A program made the translations under genes and the position numbers. Below the pieces are notes generated by a model. The model made no database searches and was not told where the DNA came from. It saw nothing but the letters and a program-made list of their open reading frames with translations. From contig NZ_JACDXJ010000001.1 of assembly GCF_013520865.1 (NCBI RefSeq), forward strand, positions 1 to 64,000: DNA of 64,000 nt, written 5' to 3'. The stretch comes from Microvirga mediterraneensis. Its GTDB lineage: Bacteria; Pseudomonadota; Alphaproteobacteria; Rhizobiales; Beijerinckiaceae. Below, piece by piece: positions 53,546 through 63,501 of the stretch. Position 1 is the stretch's first letter, and each line of letters begins with the position of its first letter.

Positions 53546-54037
53546 CTAGGCGGCCGTCGTCAGTTCCATCAACCGCTTGCGCGCCCGCGCCAAGCGGCTC
53601 ATGACTGTTCCGATTGGAACTCCGAGAACTTCGGCCGTCTCCCGGTAGCTGAGATCCTCGGCACAGACGAGGAGGAGCACCTCCCGTTGCTCTTGAGGCA
53701 GGTTATCGATGGCACGCTGGACTTCGGACAGGACCAGCCTGCTCAGGATCGGCCCTTCGCCCGGATCCCCAACAAGTTGCGTTTGCTGCGATAGATCTTC
53801 CGCCATACCTTCGGTTCTCATCCGTCTCAGGTGATCGATCCAGTAATTGCGGAGAATCCGGAACATCCATGCGTCGAACTTCGTCCCAGGGGACCAGCTG
53901 TCCGCATTGGCAAGCGCCCGTTCACAGGCTCCTTGGACGAGATCATCCGCAAGGGGTTGCGAGCGACAAAGCACAAGCGCAAAACGCCTCAGCCGTGGCA
54001 GAAGCGCCACCAGTTCCTGTCCTATGGCTGCCGGCAT
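53546..54037 (-). CDS. ECF-type RNA polymerase sigma factor
   Basis: A 163-residue sigma-70-family protein with regions sigma2 (about 10-80; DDLVQGACERALANADSW, FDAWMFRILRNYWIDHLRR) and sigma4 (about 105-158; LPQEQREVLLLVCAEDLSYRETAEVLGVPIGTVMSRLARARKRL), and nothing more. GGAG lies before the ATG. It is cotranscribed with the anti-sigma gene. A GGAAT-N17-CGTT site just upstream suggests autoregulation, or control by the general stress sigma factor EcfG. Confidence 0.92.
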   Translation of the reverse strand: MPAAIGQELVALLPRLRRFALVLCRSQPLADDLVQGACERALANADSWSPGTKFDAWMFRILRNYWIDHLRRMRTEGMAEDLSQQTQLVGDPGEGPILSRLVLSEVQRAIDNLPQEQREVLLLVCAEDLSYRETAEVLGVPIGTVMSRLARARKRLMELTTAA

Positions 54038-54066
54038 TGCTGCTCCGCATGGCCTCTTTGCATCAT

Positions 54067-54092
54067 AACGATGAACCTAGTCGCTTTATTCC
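54067..54092 (-). promoter_or_regulatory. ECF-type promoter candidate (GGAAT-N17-CGTT) of the sigma operon
   Basis: On the minus strand GGAAT (54088-54092) and CGTT (54067-54070) are 17 bases apart, ending 30 bases before the sigma ATG. It is identical in both boxes and spacing to the site before the DUF1236 gene at 52664-52689. Confidence 0.55.
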
Positions 54093-54183
54093 GATCTCAA
54101 GTCGGAAAGAGCTAACAGGGTCGCGATACGAAAACGGGCGGCCGTGAGGCCGCCCGTCGTCGGGGTAAGAGAAACCGTGAGCT

Positions 54184-54588
54184 TTAGCGGATGACCTGAA
54201 CGATCTTACGGCTGCTCGGCTCGACCAGAACAGGGGTGTTGTTCACAACAGTGTACTTGTAACCCTTCACCTTGTACTGGGCCGGAACCTCATGATAGGT
54301 CACGCCGGATTCAGGCAGAACCGCGCCCACACGCACCTCTTCCTTGTAGGTGTAGGACGGAACGGACTGGGTTGTCACATACTGGCGGAACTCCGGCTGC
54401 TGCTGGTCGGCGATACCGCCCACGATGGCGCCCGTCACGCCACCCACGGCCGCGCCGACCGGGCCGCCGACAACCGCACCGCCGACCGCGCCGGTCGCAG
54501 CACCGGCGGCAGCGCCGCCCTGAGCAAAGGCTGCCGCAGGGACAAGGGATGCAAGAACGGCACCGGCGAGAAGGAACTTCTTCGACAT
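54184..54588 (-). CDS. DUF1236 protein with glycine-zipper segment
   Basis: A 134-residue secreted protein: signal peptide ending AAAFA-Q, then a Gly/Ala/Val zipper (about residues 24-58, repeated GAAVGG, GAVGG) of the kind that inserts into or packs on membranes, then the DUF1236 part with YKVKGYKYTVVNNTPVLVEPSSRKIVQVIR at the end. ATG at 54588 has AGGAG 8 bases upstream. It is likely periplasmic or outer-membrane associated. It shares the C-terminal pattern with the protein at 52278. A GAAAC-N16-CGTT promoter candidate lies upstream. Confidence 0.82.
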   Translation of the reverse strand: MSKKFLLAGAVLASLVPAAAFAQGGAAAGAATGAVGGAVVGGPVGAAVGGVTGAIVGGIADQQQPEFRQYVTTQSVPSYTYKEEVRVGAVLPESGVTYHEVPAQYKVKGYKYTVVNNTPVLVEPSSRKIVQVIR

Positions 54589-54635
54589 GATCTTACTCCT
54601 GAATGAATGTTCGGGTTTCGCACCCGGCAACCGAC

Positions 54636-54660
54636 AACGCGTCATTCATCAAGTAGTTTC
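54636..54660 (-). promoter_or_regulatory. ECF-type promoter candidate (GAAAC-N16-CGTT)
   Basis: On the minus strand GAAAC (54656-54660) and CGTT (54636-54639) are 16 bases apart, about 48 bases before the ATG of the glycine-zipper DUF1236 gene. One base differs from the EcfG consensus GGAAC-N16-CGTT. Confidence 0.45.
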
Positions 54661-54864
54661 ATAGCAAGTTTCAGCTTATTATGCCTCTCCCGAACCCAGG
54701 ATGGGCCTGAATATGGCCTATGAACATCACATCGCAGAATCACACCTTACTCTTATTCATCCTATGTTCATCTGAGATTGAAATCAGACATTATCTCAAG
54801 AATAGTTTCGATAAGCCCAGCCTCAGGACTGGACGCTTCCTTTCTTCCCTTGTGCCTGCCGGAT

Positions 54865-54890
54865 GAAACAAACCCTGTGCCTTGGCCGTT
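54865..54890 (+). promoter_or_regulatory. ECF-type promoter candidate (GAAAC-N17-CGTT) of the protease gene
   Basis: GAAAC (54865-54869) and CGTT (54887-54890) are 17 bases apart on the plus strand, about 80 bases before the protease ATG. It is the fourth site of this type within 2.3 kb. The rest of the 380-bp gap 54589-54968 holds no gene. Confidence 0.45.
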
Positions 54891-54968
54891 ATTGCCTGTT
54901 GGGTCGGATATCCCAAATCCGCTCCTGAGGGTCTCGCCAGAAATCCTAATGCAAAGGTGAGCGTTTCG

Positions 54969-56900
54969 ATGAAGTCAAGACAACGCCATCTTCTGTTCGC
55001 CGTATCGTGCCTCACTTTTGTGTACCCGTTAGAGATTCAGGTCGAAACGGCCAAGAGCGGTAATCTCACTCTGGGAGGCATCTCTGCAATCGCCAGGGAG
55101 AGCGACAGGGACGGTGGAAGAGGGAACGGCGGAAACAATGGGAACGGCAAAGGCAATGCCGGGAGAAGCGGAAACCCTGGCAATAACGGCAATGCGGGCG
55201 GCAACGGCGCTTCAGGAAGGAGCGAGGCCGCAGGTAACGCGAGCAACAAAAGCAGTGGCGGCGGAAATGCAAATGCGGGGCAAAGCAATTCGGGCGCCCG
55301 TGCCGGTGCATCTGGTCAAGGTGACTCCTCAAGCCGAGGTGCCCCCTCAAGCCCTGCGAACTCATCAGGCCAGGAACACTCCGCCAACCGAGGCAATTCA
55401 GTCGGGCATGGGAAGGGTGAGGATAGGGGAAAAGCTCTGGGTCGCACCGCAGCCCATTCTCCCGTCAGGAACCAGTCGGCGCCTTCCATATCCGGGGGAC
55501 TGGCGGCCCTGTTCGGAGCAATATCCGATAGCATCCGCCCGTTGACGGCACCAGTGACCGTACCTGCTCAAAACGCCAGAACCCGCAAGAGCGCCACAAC
55601 GGCCAAATCCGCACCCACCAGTGCTCGCTCGAAACAATCATCAACGCATGTGGGTCCGAAGAATAAGGTACAGGCCACGGCTGGAAGCGTGAGCGCGCGG
55701 GCAACGAGCCGGGCGCCGTCCGCTGATCGCAAGATAACCTTAGCCTCGGTCAATCAATCTCTTGCCAAGCCTTTGCGCGCCAAACATTCCGTTGTCGCAG
55801 GCGGCTTGACGTCAAGCAGCTTGGAGCGATTGATCGCACAAGGTTTCCGAGCTGAGAAGCAGACGAGCGGAAGTCTCACGAGCGTCGTTCAGCTCGTTCC
55901 TCCGCGTGGAATGTCTCTTGGCCAAGCCCAGCGCAGAATTCACATGGTCGATCAAAGCGCTACGGTTGATCTCGATCATTACTATTACACGGATGAGGGG
56001 CCGACGGACTGTACAGGACCAAGCTGTGAGGCGATCTCGCTCGTCGGCTGGAGCGTGTCCACTTCCGAGCAATGCAGCCCGACCCCGACCATCGGCATGA
56101 TCGATACGGGAATTAATCGCGACCATGAAGCGCTGAAAGGACAATCGATCGAGATCCTGTCGGATCTCGATCTCCGTGGCAGCCCGTCTCAGCGTGATCA
56201 TGGCACGGCGATAGCAGGCCTCCTCGTCGGCAAGCATGGTAGCAACACTCCAGGCCTCCTCCCCGATGCCCATCTTCTGACCGTGGATGCCTTTTATCGA
56301 GATGGTGGAACAGCGGATCGAACCGACGTAGTGACGCTCGTCCGGGCATTGGAGGCTTTGGCGAAGCGCAATGTGCGCATCGTCAATATGAGCCTGTCGG
56401 GGCCGTCCAATGAAGTGCTGAAGCGGGCGATTGCTTCCGCTCAGGCCAAAGGCATGATCATTCTTGCGGCGGCGGGCAATAATGGTGCAGGAGCAGAGCC
56501 ATCTTATCCTGCTGCCTACCCGGGCGTGATCGCCGTCACCGCGATCGACAAGAAACTCGCCATCTATTCACGGGCGACGCAGGGAGAGTATATCGACATC
56601 GCCGCTCCCGGAGTGGATATATGGGTCGCTTCATCGGACGGCAGCACCGTCAAGAGCGGCACATCCTATGCCGTTCCGTTCGTAACCGCCGCAGCAGCGA
56701 TCCTCAGCGCATCAAGTGATCCGTTGAGCGCGACAGATCTTCGAGCGACCCTCGAGAGCAGAACTCTCGATCTCGGCGCACCGGGCCGCGACAAGACCTA
56801 TGGGTATGGGTTGCTGCAAGCCGCGAACCTCTGCGCGCCAAGCCGCGAGGAGACGCCCGTCGCGCATTCGACAATGGGGTCGGGCACATATCTCCCCTGA
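54969..56900 (+). CDS. Secreted subtilisin-like (S8) serine protease with Gly/Asn-rich linker
   Basis: A 643-residue protein. A hydrophobic N-terminal segment (HLLFAVSCLTFVYPL) looks like a signal or anchor. Residues about 45-190 are a low-complexity Gly/Asn/Ser-rich region. The C-terminal 270 residues are a peptidase S8 domain with the full triad: Asp in GMIDTGIN (about 379), His in DHGTAIAGLL (about 411) and Ser in SGTSYAVPF (about 566); AAGNNG holds the oxyanion Asn. AAGGTG precedes the ATG. It probably acts in the periplasm or on the cell surface and belongs to the local sigma-controlled set. Confidence 0.88.
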   Translation: MKSRQRHLLFAVSCLTFVYPLEIQVETAKSGNLTLGGISAIARESDRDGGRGNGGNNGNGKGNAGRSGNPGNNGNAGGNGASGRSEAAGNASNKSSGGGNANAGQSNSGARAGASGQGDSSSRGAPSSPANSSGQEHSANRGNSVGHGKGEDRGKALGRTAAHSPVRNQSAPSISGGLAALFGAISDSIRPLTAPVTVPAQNARTRKSATTAKSAPTSARSKQSSTHVGPKNKVQATAGSVSARATSRAPSADRKITLASVNQSLAKPLRAKHSVVAGGLTSSSLERLIAQGFRAEKQTSGSLTSVVQLVPPRGMSLGQAQRRIHMVDQSATVDLDHYYYTDEGPTDCTGPSCEAISLVGWSVSTSEQCSPTPTIGMIDTGINRDHEALKGQSIEILSDLDLRGSPSQRDHGTAIAGLLVGKHGSNTPGLLPDAHLLTVDAFYRDGGTADRTDVVTLVRALEALAKRNVRIVNMSLSGPSNEVLKRAIASAQAKGMIILAAAGNNGAGAEPSYPAAYPGVIAVTAIDKKLAIYSRATQGEYIDIAAPGVDIWVASSDGSTVKSGTSYAVPFVTAAAAILSASSDPLSATDLRATLESRTLDLGAPGRDKTYGYGLLQAANLCAPSREETPVAHSTMGSGTYLP

Positions 56901-57085
56901 CTACCGTTTTGCACTCGCACTCTTCAAGTCATGCCCTCGTAGGGATACATGCGTCACGGAAGCTCTGGCGCTAGGGCGCAAGAACAAGATCCGCTTGCGC
57001 GCTCTACCGCCGAGACCGCCCTGAAGGGGACGACCAATCCCATCAAGGCGGAGCGCCCTGGAAGAATCCATGTCGTCCTCTCGGT

Positions 57086-58483
57086 CTAAATATGGAGCTC
57101 CATTCCCAATGCCTTGAGGGCAGCTTCCTGGAAGGCTTCTCCTTGCGTCGGATGCGCATGGATCGTGCCGCCGATGTCTTCGAGGCGCGCGCCCATCTCG
57201 ATTGCCAGGCTGAAGACCGCCGCCAGTTCGGAGATGCCCTGTCCGACGCCCTGGATGCCAAGCACCAGATGGTTGTCCGCGCGGGCGACGACCCGCACGA
57301 ACCCGTCTTCGCCCATCTTGGTCATCGCGCGGCCGTTGGCCGAGAAGGGAAATTGCCCGATTTCGATGTCGACGCCCGTTCGGCGCGCCTCGTCCGGCGC
57401 CAGGCCCACGGTGACGATCTCGGGGTCGGTGAAGCAGACGGCCGGGATGCTGCGCTTGTCCCAGACGCGCCTGTGGCCGGCGACGATTTCGGCCGTCATC
57501 TCGCCCTGTGCCATGGCACGATGAGCGAGCATCGGCTCTCCGGTCACGTCGCCGATGGCGTAGATCCCGCGCATCGACGTCTGGCATCGCTCGTCGATAC
57601 GGATGAAGGGACCATCCATGTCGAGGACGAGTTCGTCGAGCCCCCACCCTTGCGTGACCGGCCTCCTTCCGACGGTGACAAGGATCTTGTCCGTCTCAAG
57701 TGCCTTCTCCGAGCCGTCCTCCGCCTCGACCAGCAAGGATCCGCCCGCTTTCGCCAGGCCTTTCGCCTTGGCACCGGTCACCACCGCGATGCCGAGGGCC
57801 TGGAGCCTCTTGGCGACGGGACGCGTCAGTTCCGCATCGTATTGCGGAAGAATGCGCCCCTGAGCCTCGACGACCGTCACTGTCGCGCCCAGCTTCGCGA
57901 AAGCCGTGCCGAGCTCCAGGCCGATATAGCCGCCGCCGACCACGACGAGCCGCTCCGGCACGGTTGTCAATGAAAGCGCCTCGGTCGACGAGATCACGGG
58001 ACCGCCGAAGGGCAGGTTCGGCAGTTCGACGGGAGTCGATCCCGTGGCGATGACGACGTTCTCGGCCCGAATGATCTGGAGGCCCGTTTCCGTCTCGACC
58101 TCGACCGTCTTGCCGTCACGGAAGCGCGCATGGCCCTGGACGGTCTTCACCTTCGCCTTCTTGAGCAGGCCCGACACGCCGCTATTGAGGCGCCCGACGA
58201 TGCCGTCCTTCCAGGCGACCGTCTGGGAGAGATCGATCTCAGGCTTCGTCACGCCAATCCCGAGAGGGTTCCGGCCGTTCGCCAGATGAGCGATCCGGTC
58301 GTATTCCTCGGCCGCATGAATGAGCGCCTTGGAGGGAATGCAGCCGACATTGAGGCAGGTCCCGCCGGGCTTTCCGGAATCGACGATCACCGTATCGAGC
58401 CCGAGCTGGCCAGCGCGGATGGCGCAGACATAGCCGCCCGGCCCGGCTCCGATGACAAGGAGCTTGCAGGAAATATCCTTCAT
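57086..58483 (-). CDS. lpd: Dihydrolipoyl dehydrogenase (E3)
   Basis: A 465-residue FAD/NAD flavoprotein that reoxidises the lipoyl group of the complex's E2. FAD motif [21 protein letters not shown], redox pair in [13 protein letters not shown] (Cys 43 and 48), NAD motif [12 protein letters not shown] and C-terminal His-Glu dyad in [13 protein letters not shown]. The ATG at 58483 has GGAGG 10 bases upstream, within the end of the E2 gene. Last gene of the leftward branched-chain dehydrogenase operon, so it is the dedicated E3 of that complex. Confidence 0.95.
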   Translation of the reverse strand: MKDISCKLLVIGAGPGGYVCAIRAGQLGLDTVIVDSGKPGGTCLNVGCIPSKALIHAAEEYDRIAHLANGRNPLGIGVTKPEIDLSQTVAWKDGIVGRLNSGVSGLLKKAKVKTVQGHARFRDGKTVEVETETGLQIIRAENVVIATGSTPVELPNLPFGGPVISSTEALSLTTVPERLVVVGGGYIGLELGTAFAKLGATVTVVEAQGRILPQYDAELTRPVAKRLQALGIAVVTGAKAKGLAKAGGSLLVEAEDGSEKALETDKILVTVGRRPVTQGWGLDELVLDMDGPFIRIDERCQTSMRGIYAIGDVTGEPMLAHRAMAQGEMTAEIVAGHRRVWDKRSIPAVCFTDPEIVTVGLAPDEARRTGVDIEIGQFPFSANGRAMTKMGEDGFVRVVARADNHLVLGIQGVGQGISELAAVFSLAIEMGARLEDIGGTIHAHPTQGEAFQEAALKALGMELHI

Positions 58484-58488
58484 CGGGT

Positions 58489-59814
58489 TCAAGCCTCCAC
58501 GAAGATCATGGCGGGTGTCTCCAGCAGCGTCTTGATGCGCTGCACGAAGACCGCCGCGTCCCAGCCGTCGATGATGCGGTGATCGAAGCTCGACGACAGG
58601 TTCATCATTTTGCGGGGAATGAAGGTCGATCCGTCCCAGACCGGCCGCACCATCATCTTGTTGACGCCCACGATGGCGACCTCCGGATAATTGATCACAG
58701 GCGTGGTGACGATGCCGCCCATGGCGCCGAGCGACGTGATGGTGATCGTCGAACCGCTCAGCTCATCGCGGGTGGCAAGACCGGCTTTCGCCGCCTCCGC
58801 GAGCCGGTTCAGCTCGGCTGCGCATTCCCATAAGTCACGTGCCTCCGTGTGCCTTACCACCGGCACCATGAGGCCCGATCCCGTCTGCGTCGCGATGCCG
58901 ATATGGACGCCGCCATGCTGGTGCACCACACCTGCGTCATCGTCGTAGATGGAGTTGAGGTGGGGCTGCTCGGCGATGGCCCTCACCATGGCGCGCATGA
59001 GGAATGGCAGCAGCGTCAGTTTCGGCTTGTCAGCCCGCTTGTTCGCATTGAGCGCCGCCCGCAGATCCTCGAGTGCCGTTACGTCCACTTCTTCCACGTA
59101 GGTGATGTGTGGAATGTGTGACTTCGCGATCGCCATCTTCTCCGCGATCTTGCGGCGCAGGCCGACGACCTTGATGTGCTCGACGGACGTGTTCTGGCCA
59201 AGTCCTGGCGTTTTGGCGACCTGGCGCCCGTGAGTGAAGAAGGCATCCAGATCCTCATGGGTGATCCGCCCCGCGGGGCCGGAGCCCGGAACCTGCCGCA
59301 GATCGACCCCGGCTTCCCGCGCCCTCAACCGAACGGCCGGGGAGGCAACGGGCCTCTCGCCCTCGGCCCGCGTCACGGATGCGCGATGCATCCTCGCGGC
59401 AGGAGCTTTCGGCTTCTCGACCGGCTGCGGCGGCGCGCTCCTCGCCTGCCGTTCGACGATGGCGTCCGGGACCTTGACCGCGCCGTCGGCCTGGGCCTCG
59501 ATCTCTGCGGCGCGGGCGGGGGGCCCGGCCACCTTCTCGGCTGAACTGCTCTCGGAAGATGCACCATCCTCCCCTTCGACCTTCAAACGGATCAGAGGCG
59601 AGCCGATGGCCACCACATCGCCGATATCGGCCCCGAGCCACAGGACCTCGCCATCGACGGGCGAGGGAATTTCCACGGTCGCCTTGTCGGTCATGACGGC
59701 GGCCAGCACCGCATCCTCGCGGACGAGGTCGCCGACCTTCACATGCCACTCGACCAGTTCGGCCTCGGCGATGCCTTCCCCGACATCGGGCATTTTGATC
59801 AGGTGCTCGCCCAT
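58489..59814 (-). CDS. bkdB: Branched-chain 2-oxoacid dehydrogenase E2 (dihydrolipoyl acyltransferase)
   Basis: A 441-residue core enzyme that takes the acyl group from E1 and passes it to coenzyme A. One lipoyl domain (about 1-78; lipoyl Lys 44 in [11 protein letters not shown]), an Ala/Pro linker, the E1/E3-binding domain (about 135-170, [22 protein letters not shown]) and the catalytic domain ending in the [12 protein letters not shown] motif (His about 412). ATG at 59814 has GGAGG upstream and starts one base after the E1-beta stop codon. The single lipoyl domain and operon company favour the branched-chain over the pyruvate complex. Confidence 0.93.
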   Translation of the reverse strand: MGEHLIKMPDVGEGIAEAELVEWHVKVGDLVREDAVLAAVMTDKATVEIPSPVDGEVLWLGADIGDVVAIGSPLIRLKVEGEDGASSESSSAEKVAGPPARAAEIEAQADGAVKVPDAIVERQARSAPPQPVEKPKAPAARMHRASVTRAEGERPVASPAVRLRAREAGVDLRQVPGSGPAGRITHEDLDAFFTHGRQVAKTPGLGQNTSVEHIKVVGLRRKIAEKMAIAKSHIPHITYVEEVDVTALEDLRAALNANKRADKPKLTLLPFLMRAMVRAIAEQPHLNSIYDDDAGVVHQHGGVHIGIATQTGSGLMVPVVRHTEARDLWECAAELNRLAEAAKAGLATRDELSGSTITITSLGAMGGIVTTPVINYPEVAIVGVNKMMVRPVWDGSTFIPRKMMNLSSSFDHRIIDGWDAAVFVQRIKTLLETPAMIFVEA

Positions 59815-59815
59815 G

Positions 59816-60829
59816 TCAGGCCTCCATCGTCTCGACAAGGGCGCGGCCGACGCGGGCCGGTCCCGGGAAGTAGTCCCATTCCTGAGCATGCGGATAGGGC
59901 GTGTCCCAGCCCGTCACGCGGGCAACAGGCGCTTCCAGGTGGAAGAAGCAGTTTTCCTGGACGAGGGTCGCGAGCTCCGCCCCGAAACCCGACGTGAGAG
60001 TGGCTTCGTGCACGACGACGCAGCGACCCGTCTTCCTGACGGAAGCGGCAATGGTCTCCAGGTCGAGGGGGATCAGGGTGCGCAGGTCGATGATCTCCGC
60101 GTCGACTCCTGTCTCAGCCGCAGCCGCCTGCGCCACGTAGACCATGGTGCCATAGGCCAGCACGGTCACGGCGGCGCCTTCCCGCACGATGGACGCCTTA
60201 CCGAGCGGCAGGTTGAAATGACCGGTCGGCACTTCGCTCAGGTCATGCTTCGACCACGGCGTCACCGGGCGGTCGTGATGCCCGTCGAACGGACCATTGT
60301 AGAGGCGCTTCGGCTCCAGGAAGATCACGGGATCGGGATCCTCGATGGCTGCGATCAGGAGGCCCTTGGCGTCGCGGGGATTGGACGGCACGACCGTCTT
60401 GAGGCCCGACACGTGCGTGAACAAAGCCTCGGGACTCTGGCTGTGGGTCTGCCCGCCGAAGATGCCGCCGCCGGTCGGCATTCGAATAACCATGGGGCAG
60501 GTGAATTCGCCGTTCGAGCGATAGCGCAACCGGGCCGCCTCGGACACGATCTGGTCGTAGGCCGGGTACATGTAATCGGCGAACTGAATCTCGATGCAGG
60601 GCAGCAGGCCATAGCTTGCCATGCCGATAGCCGTGCCGACGATGCCGGCTTCGCTGATCGGCGCATCGAAACAACGCGTCTTGCCGTATTTCTGCTGGAG
60701 GCCGGCCGTGCAACGGAAGACGCCGCCGAAATAGCCCACGTCCTCGCCGAAGACCACGACGCGCTCGTCGCGGGCCATCATCACGTCCATGGCGTCGCGG
60801 ATGGCTTCAATCATCGTCATGCGCGCCAT
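59816..60829 (-). CDS. bkdA2: Branched-chain 2-oxoacid dehydrogenase E1 beta subunit
   Basis: A 337-residue thiamine-diphosphate enzyme subunit. The family start TMIEAIRDAMDVMMARDERVVVFGEDVGYFGGVF contains the ED that activates the cofactor. RCFDAPISEAGIVGTAIGMA and TGGGIFGGQTHSQSPEALF follow, then the C-terminal transketolase domain (IIDLRTLIPLDLETI). The ATG at 60829 has GGAG 9 bases upstream, overlapping the end of E1 alpha. Together with the alpha subunit it decarboxylates the oxoacids of valine, leucine and isoleucine. Confidence 0.93.
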   Translation of the reverse strand: MARMTMIEAIRDAMDVMMARDERVVVFGEDVGYFGGVFRCTAGLQQKYGKTRCFDAPISEAGIVGTAIGMASYGLLPCIEIQFADYMYPAYDQIVSEAARLRYRSNGEFTCPMVIRMPTGGGIFGGQTHSQSPEALFTHVSGLKTVVPSNPRDAKGLLIAAIEDPDPVIFLEPKRLYNGPFDGHHDRPVTPWSKHDLSEVPTGHFNLPLGKASIVREGAAVTVLAYGTMVYVAQAAAAETGVDAEIIDLRTLIPLDLETIAASVRKTGRCVVVHEATLTSGFGAELATLVQENCFFHLEAPVARVTGWDTPYPHAQEWDYFPGPARVGRALVETMEA

Positions 60830-60833
60830 GGCT

Positions 60834-62132
<1,299 letters not shown>

Positions 62133-62194
62133 CTAAAGGGCCAAATGCCGGTTATCGACAGGCTCTGATAGAGCACACGAATCTGCGGGCGCCA

Positions 62195-62485
62195 TCAAGG
62201 CTTCACTGTCGCCAGAATTTCGCCGGCGGTGATTTCCGGCTCTCCCTGAATCAGGTCGGCCAGGCTGGCGCGGATCCAGGCCAAGGCCTTCTCGTTGGCC
62301 GCGAGAGCAGCCTCGCGGCTGTCGAACAGGGTGATGGAGCCGCCGGCGCCGTTGCCGCAATCGAAGACATGATACCCCTGAAACCCGGGAGATTGCCGCA
62401 GGATCTGGCCGATTCCGCTCTCCGCCCGCCGCGCAGCCTCGGGCACCGAACGCATCTTGCTGAATTTGCGAATGACGACATACAT
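62195..62485 (-). CDS. ABM-domain (antibiotic biosynthesis monooxygenase-like) protein
   Basis: A 96-residue ferredoxin-like-fold protein (YVVIRKFSKMRSVPEAARRAESGIGQIL, then PGFQGYHVFDCGNGAGGSITLFDSREAALAANEKALAWI), resembling single-domain ABM proteins of unknown substrate. ATG at 62485 has GGAGG upstream; a longer reading to 62515 is unlikely. Cytosolic, probably dimeric. It lies upstream of the bkd operon on the same strand with a 128-bp gap, so cotranscription is possible but not required. Confidence 0.75.
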   Translation of the reverse strand: MYVVIRKFSKMRSVPEAARRAESGIGQILRQSPGFQGYHVFDCGNGAGGSITLFDSREAALAANEKALAWIRASLADLIQGEPEITAGEILATVKP

Positions 62486-62575
62486 GGATGCCTCCACCTG
62501 CTGAAGAAGCCGCAACCCGAATACTCAAAAGGCTGACGCAAGACCTCGCGGGCGCAGCGTTTGCCGTACGACGCG

Positions 62576-63409
62576 CTAATGAGCCATCAGGACCGGCAGG
62601 CCCGCATGGGCGATGATGTGGCTCGTGGCGCCGCCGAAGATCATCTGCCTCAGACGGCTCTGGGTATAGGCTCCCTTGACGAGAAGATCCGCATGGAACG
62701 AGGCGGCATCCTCCAGAATCGCCTCGCCCGGAGAACGCGTGTTCAGCCTGCGGACCGCCGTCTCGGCCCTGACGCCGTTTCGCTCGAGGCGAAAAGCCAG
62801 ATCCACGCCGCTCGGACCGTCCCCTCCCCAGCCATCCAGCGACAGGACGACGACCCGGCCGGCCTTCCTCAGGATGGGCATCGCGAGCGCCACGGTCCGG
62901 GCCGTTTCCGTACTGCCGTTCCAGGCGATCACGACGGTCTCGCCGATCGACGCCGGAGACGCGGGCGGAACCATGAGGACGGGCCGTCCGCCCTCGAACA
63001 GGGCGGCCTCCAGGGTGGCCAGCCGCGGCGGCTCATCCTGCGCTCCGGGGCGTCCGAGCACGATCAGGTCGAACACCCGGCCGAAGCTGCCGATATAGCT
63101 GTCTGCGAACAGCTGCTGCCCGAGGAAATCGCAGGTGACCTCATTCGGCGCCTCCGTCTTCCGCGGCACCGCACAGGAGAGCATGAACTCCTCGAAGAGG
63201 CGCTGCGATCGCGACAGGTGCTCGCGCTGCTCCTTCTCGCTCAGGATGGTCCAGCCGACCGGAACGTCGAAGGCGATGACCTCCGGGATATCGGGACCCA
63301 GCGCCAGCCCTTCCACATGGCTCCCGAACCGCCCCGCGACCAGCAGGGCGGCGTCCAAGACGGAGCGGATGAAACTATGGGGCTCAACCGGAACCAGAAT
63401 GGCTTTCAT
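62576..63409 (-). CDS. Universal stress protein (UspA family)
   Basis: A 277-residue protein with Usp-type folds. The C-terminal half carries TVVIAWNGSTETARTVALAMPIL and GGATSHIIAHAGLPVLMAH, where the G-x2-G-x9-G(S/T)-like loop of ATP-binding Usp proteins is approximated. The N-terminal half begins KAILVPVEPHSFIRSVLDAALLVA and is a second, diverged Usp unit. ATG at 63409 has GAGG 8 bases upstream. Stress-linked role by family only. Confidence 0.85.
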   Translation of the reverse strand: MKAILVPVEPHSFIRSVLDAALLVAGRFGSHVEGLALGPDIPEVIAFDVPVGWTILSEKEQREHLSRSQRLFEEFMLSCAVPRKTEAPNEVTCDFLGQQLFADSYIGSFGRVFDLIVLGRPGAQDEPPRLATLEAALFEGGRPVLMVPPASPASIGETVVIAWNGSTETARTVALAMPILRKAGRVVVLSLDGWGGDGPSGVDLAFRLERNGVRAETAVRRLNTRSPGEAILEDAASFHADLLVKGAYTQSRLRQMIFGGATSHIIAHAGLPVLMAH

Positions 63410-63501
63410 GGCACCCACCTCGGCCAGCATGCGGGCCGATGCCTCGAAAAGCATCATACTCCCAAAGTTGGCGTCCAGCACAGTTTATCTTCACGACCGC
63501 G

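Noticed and set aside
52757..54037. Idea that the sigma/anti-sigma pair is the general stress EcfG-NepR-PhyR system
   Set aside because: The anti-sigma has a membrane helix and a periplasmic domain and is much larger than NepR, and no PhyR gene is present, although the nearby promoters resemble EcfG sites.
56901..57085. Possible terminator or small gene between the protease and lpd
   Set aside because: I found only weak, unconvincing stems and no frame with a ribosome site in this 185-base convergent gap.
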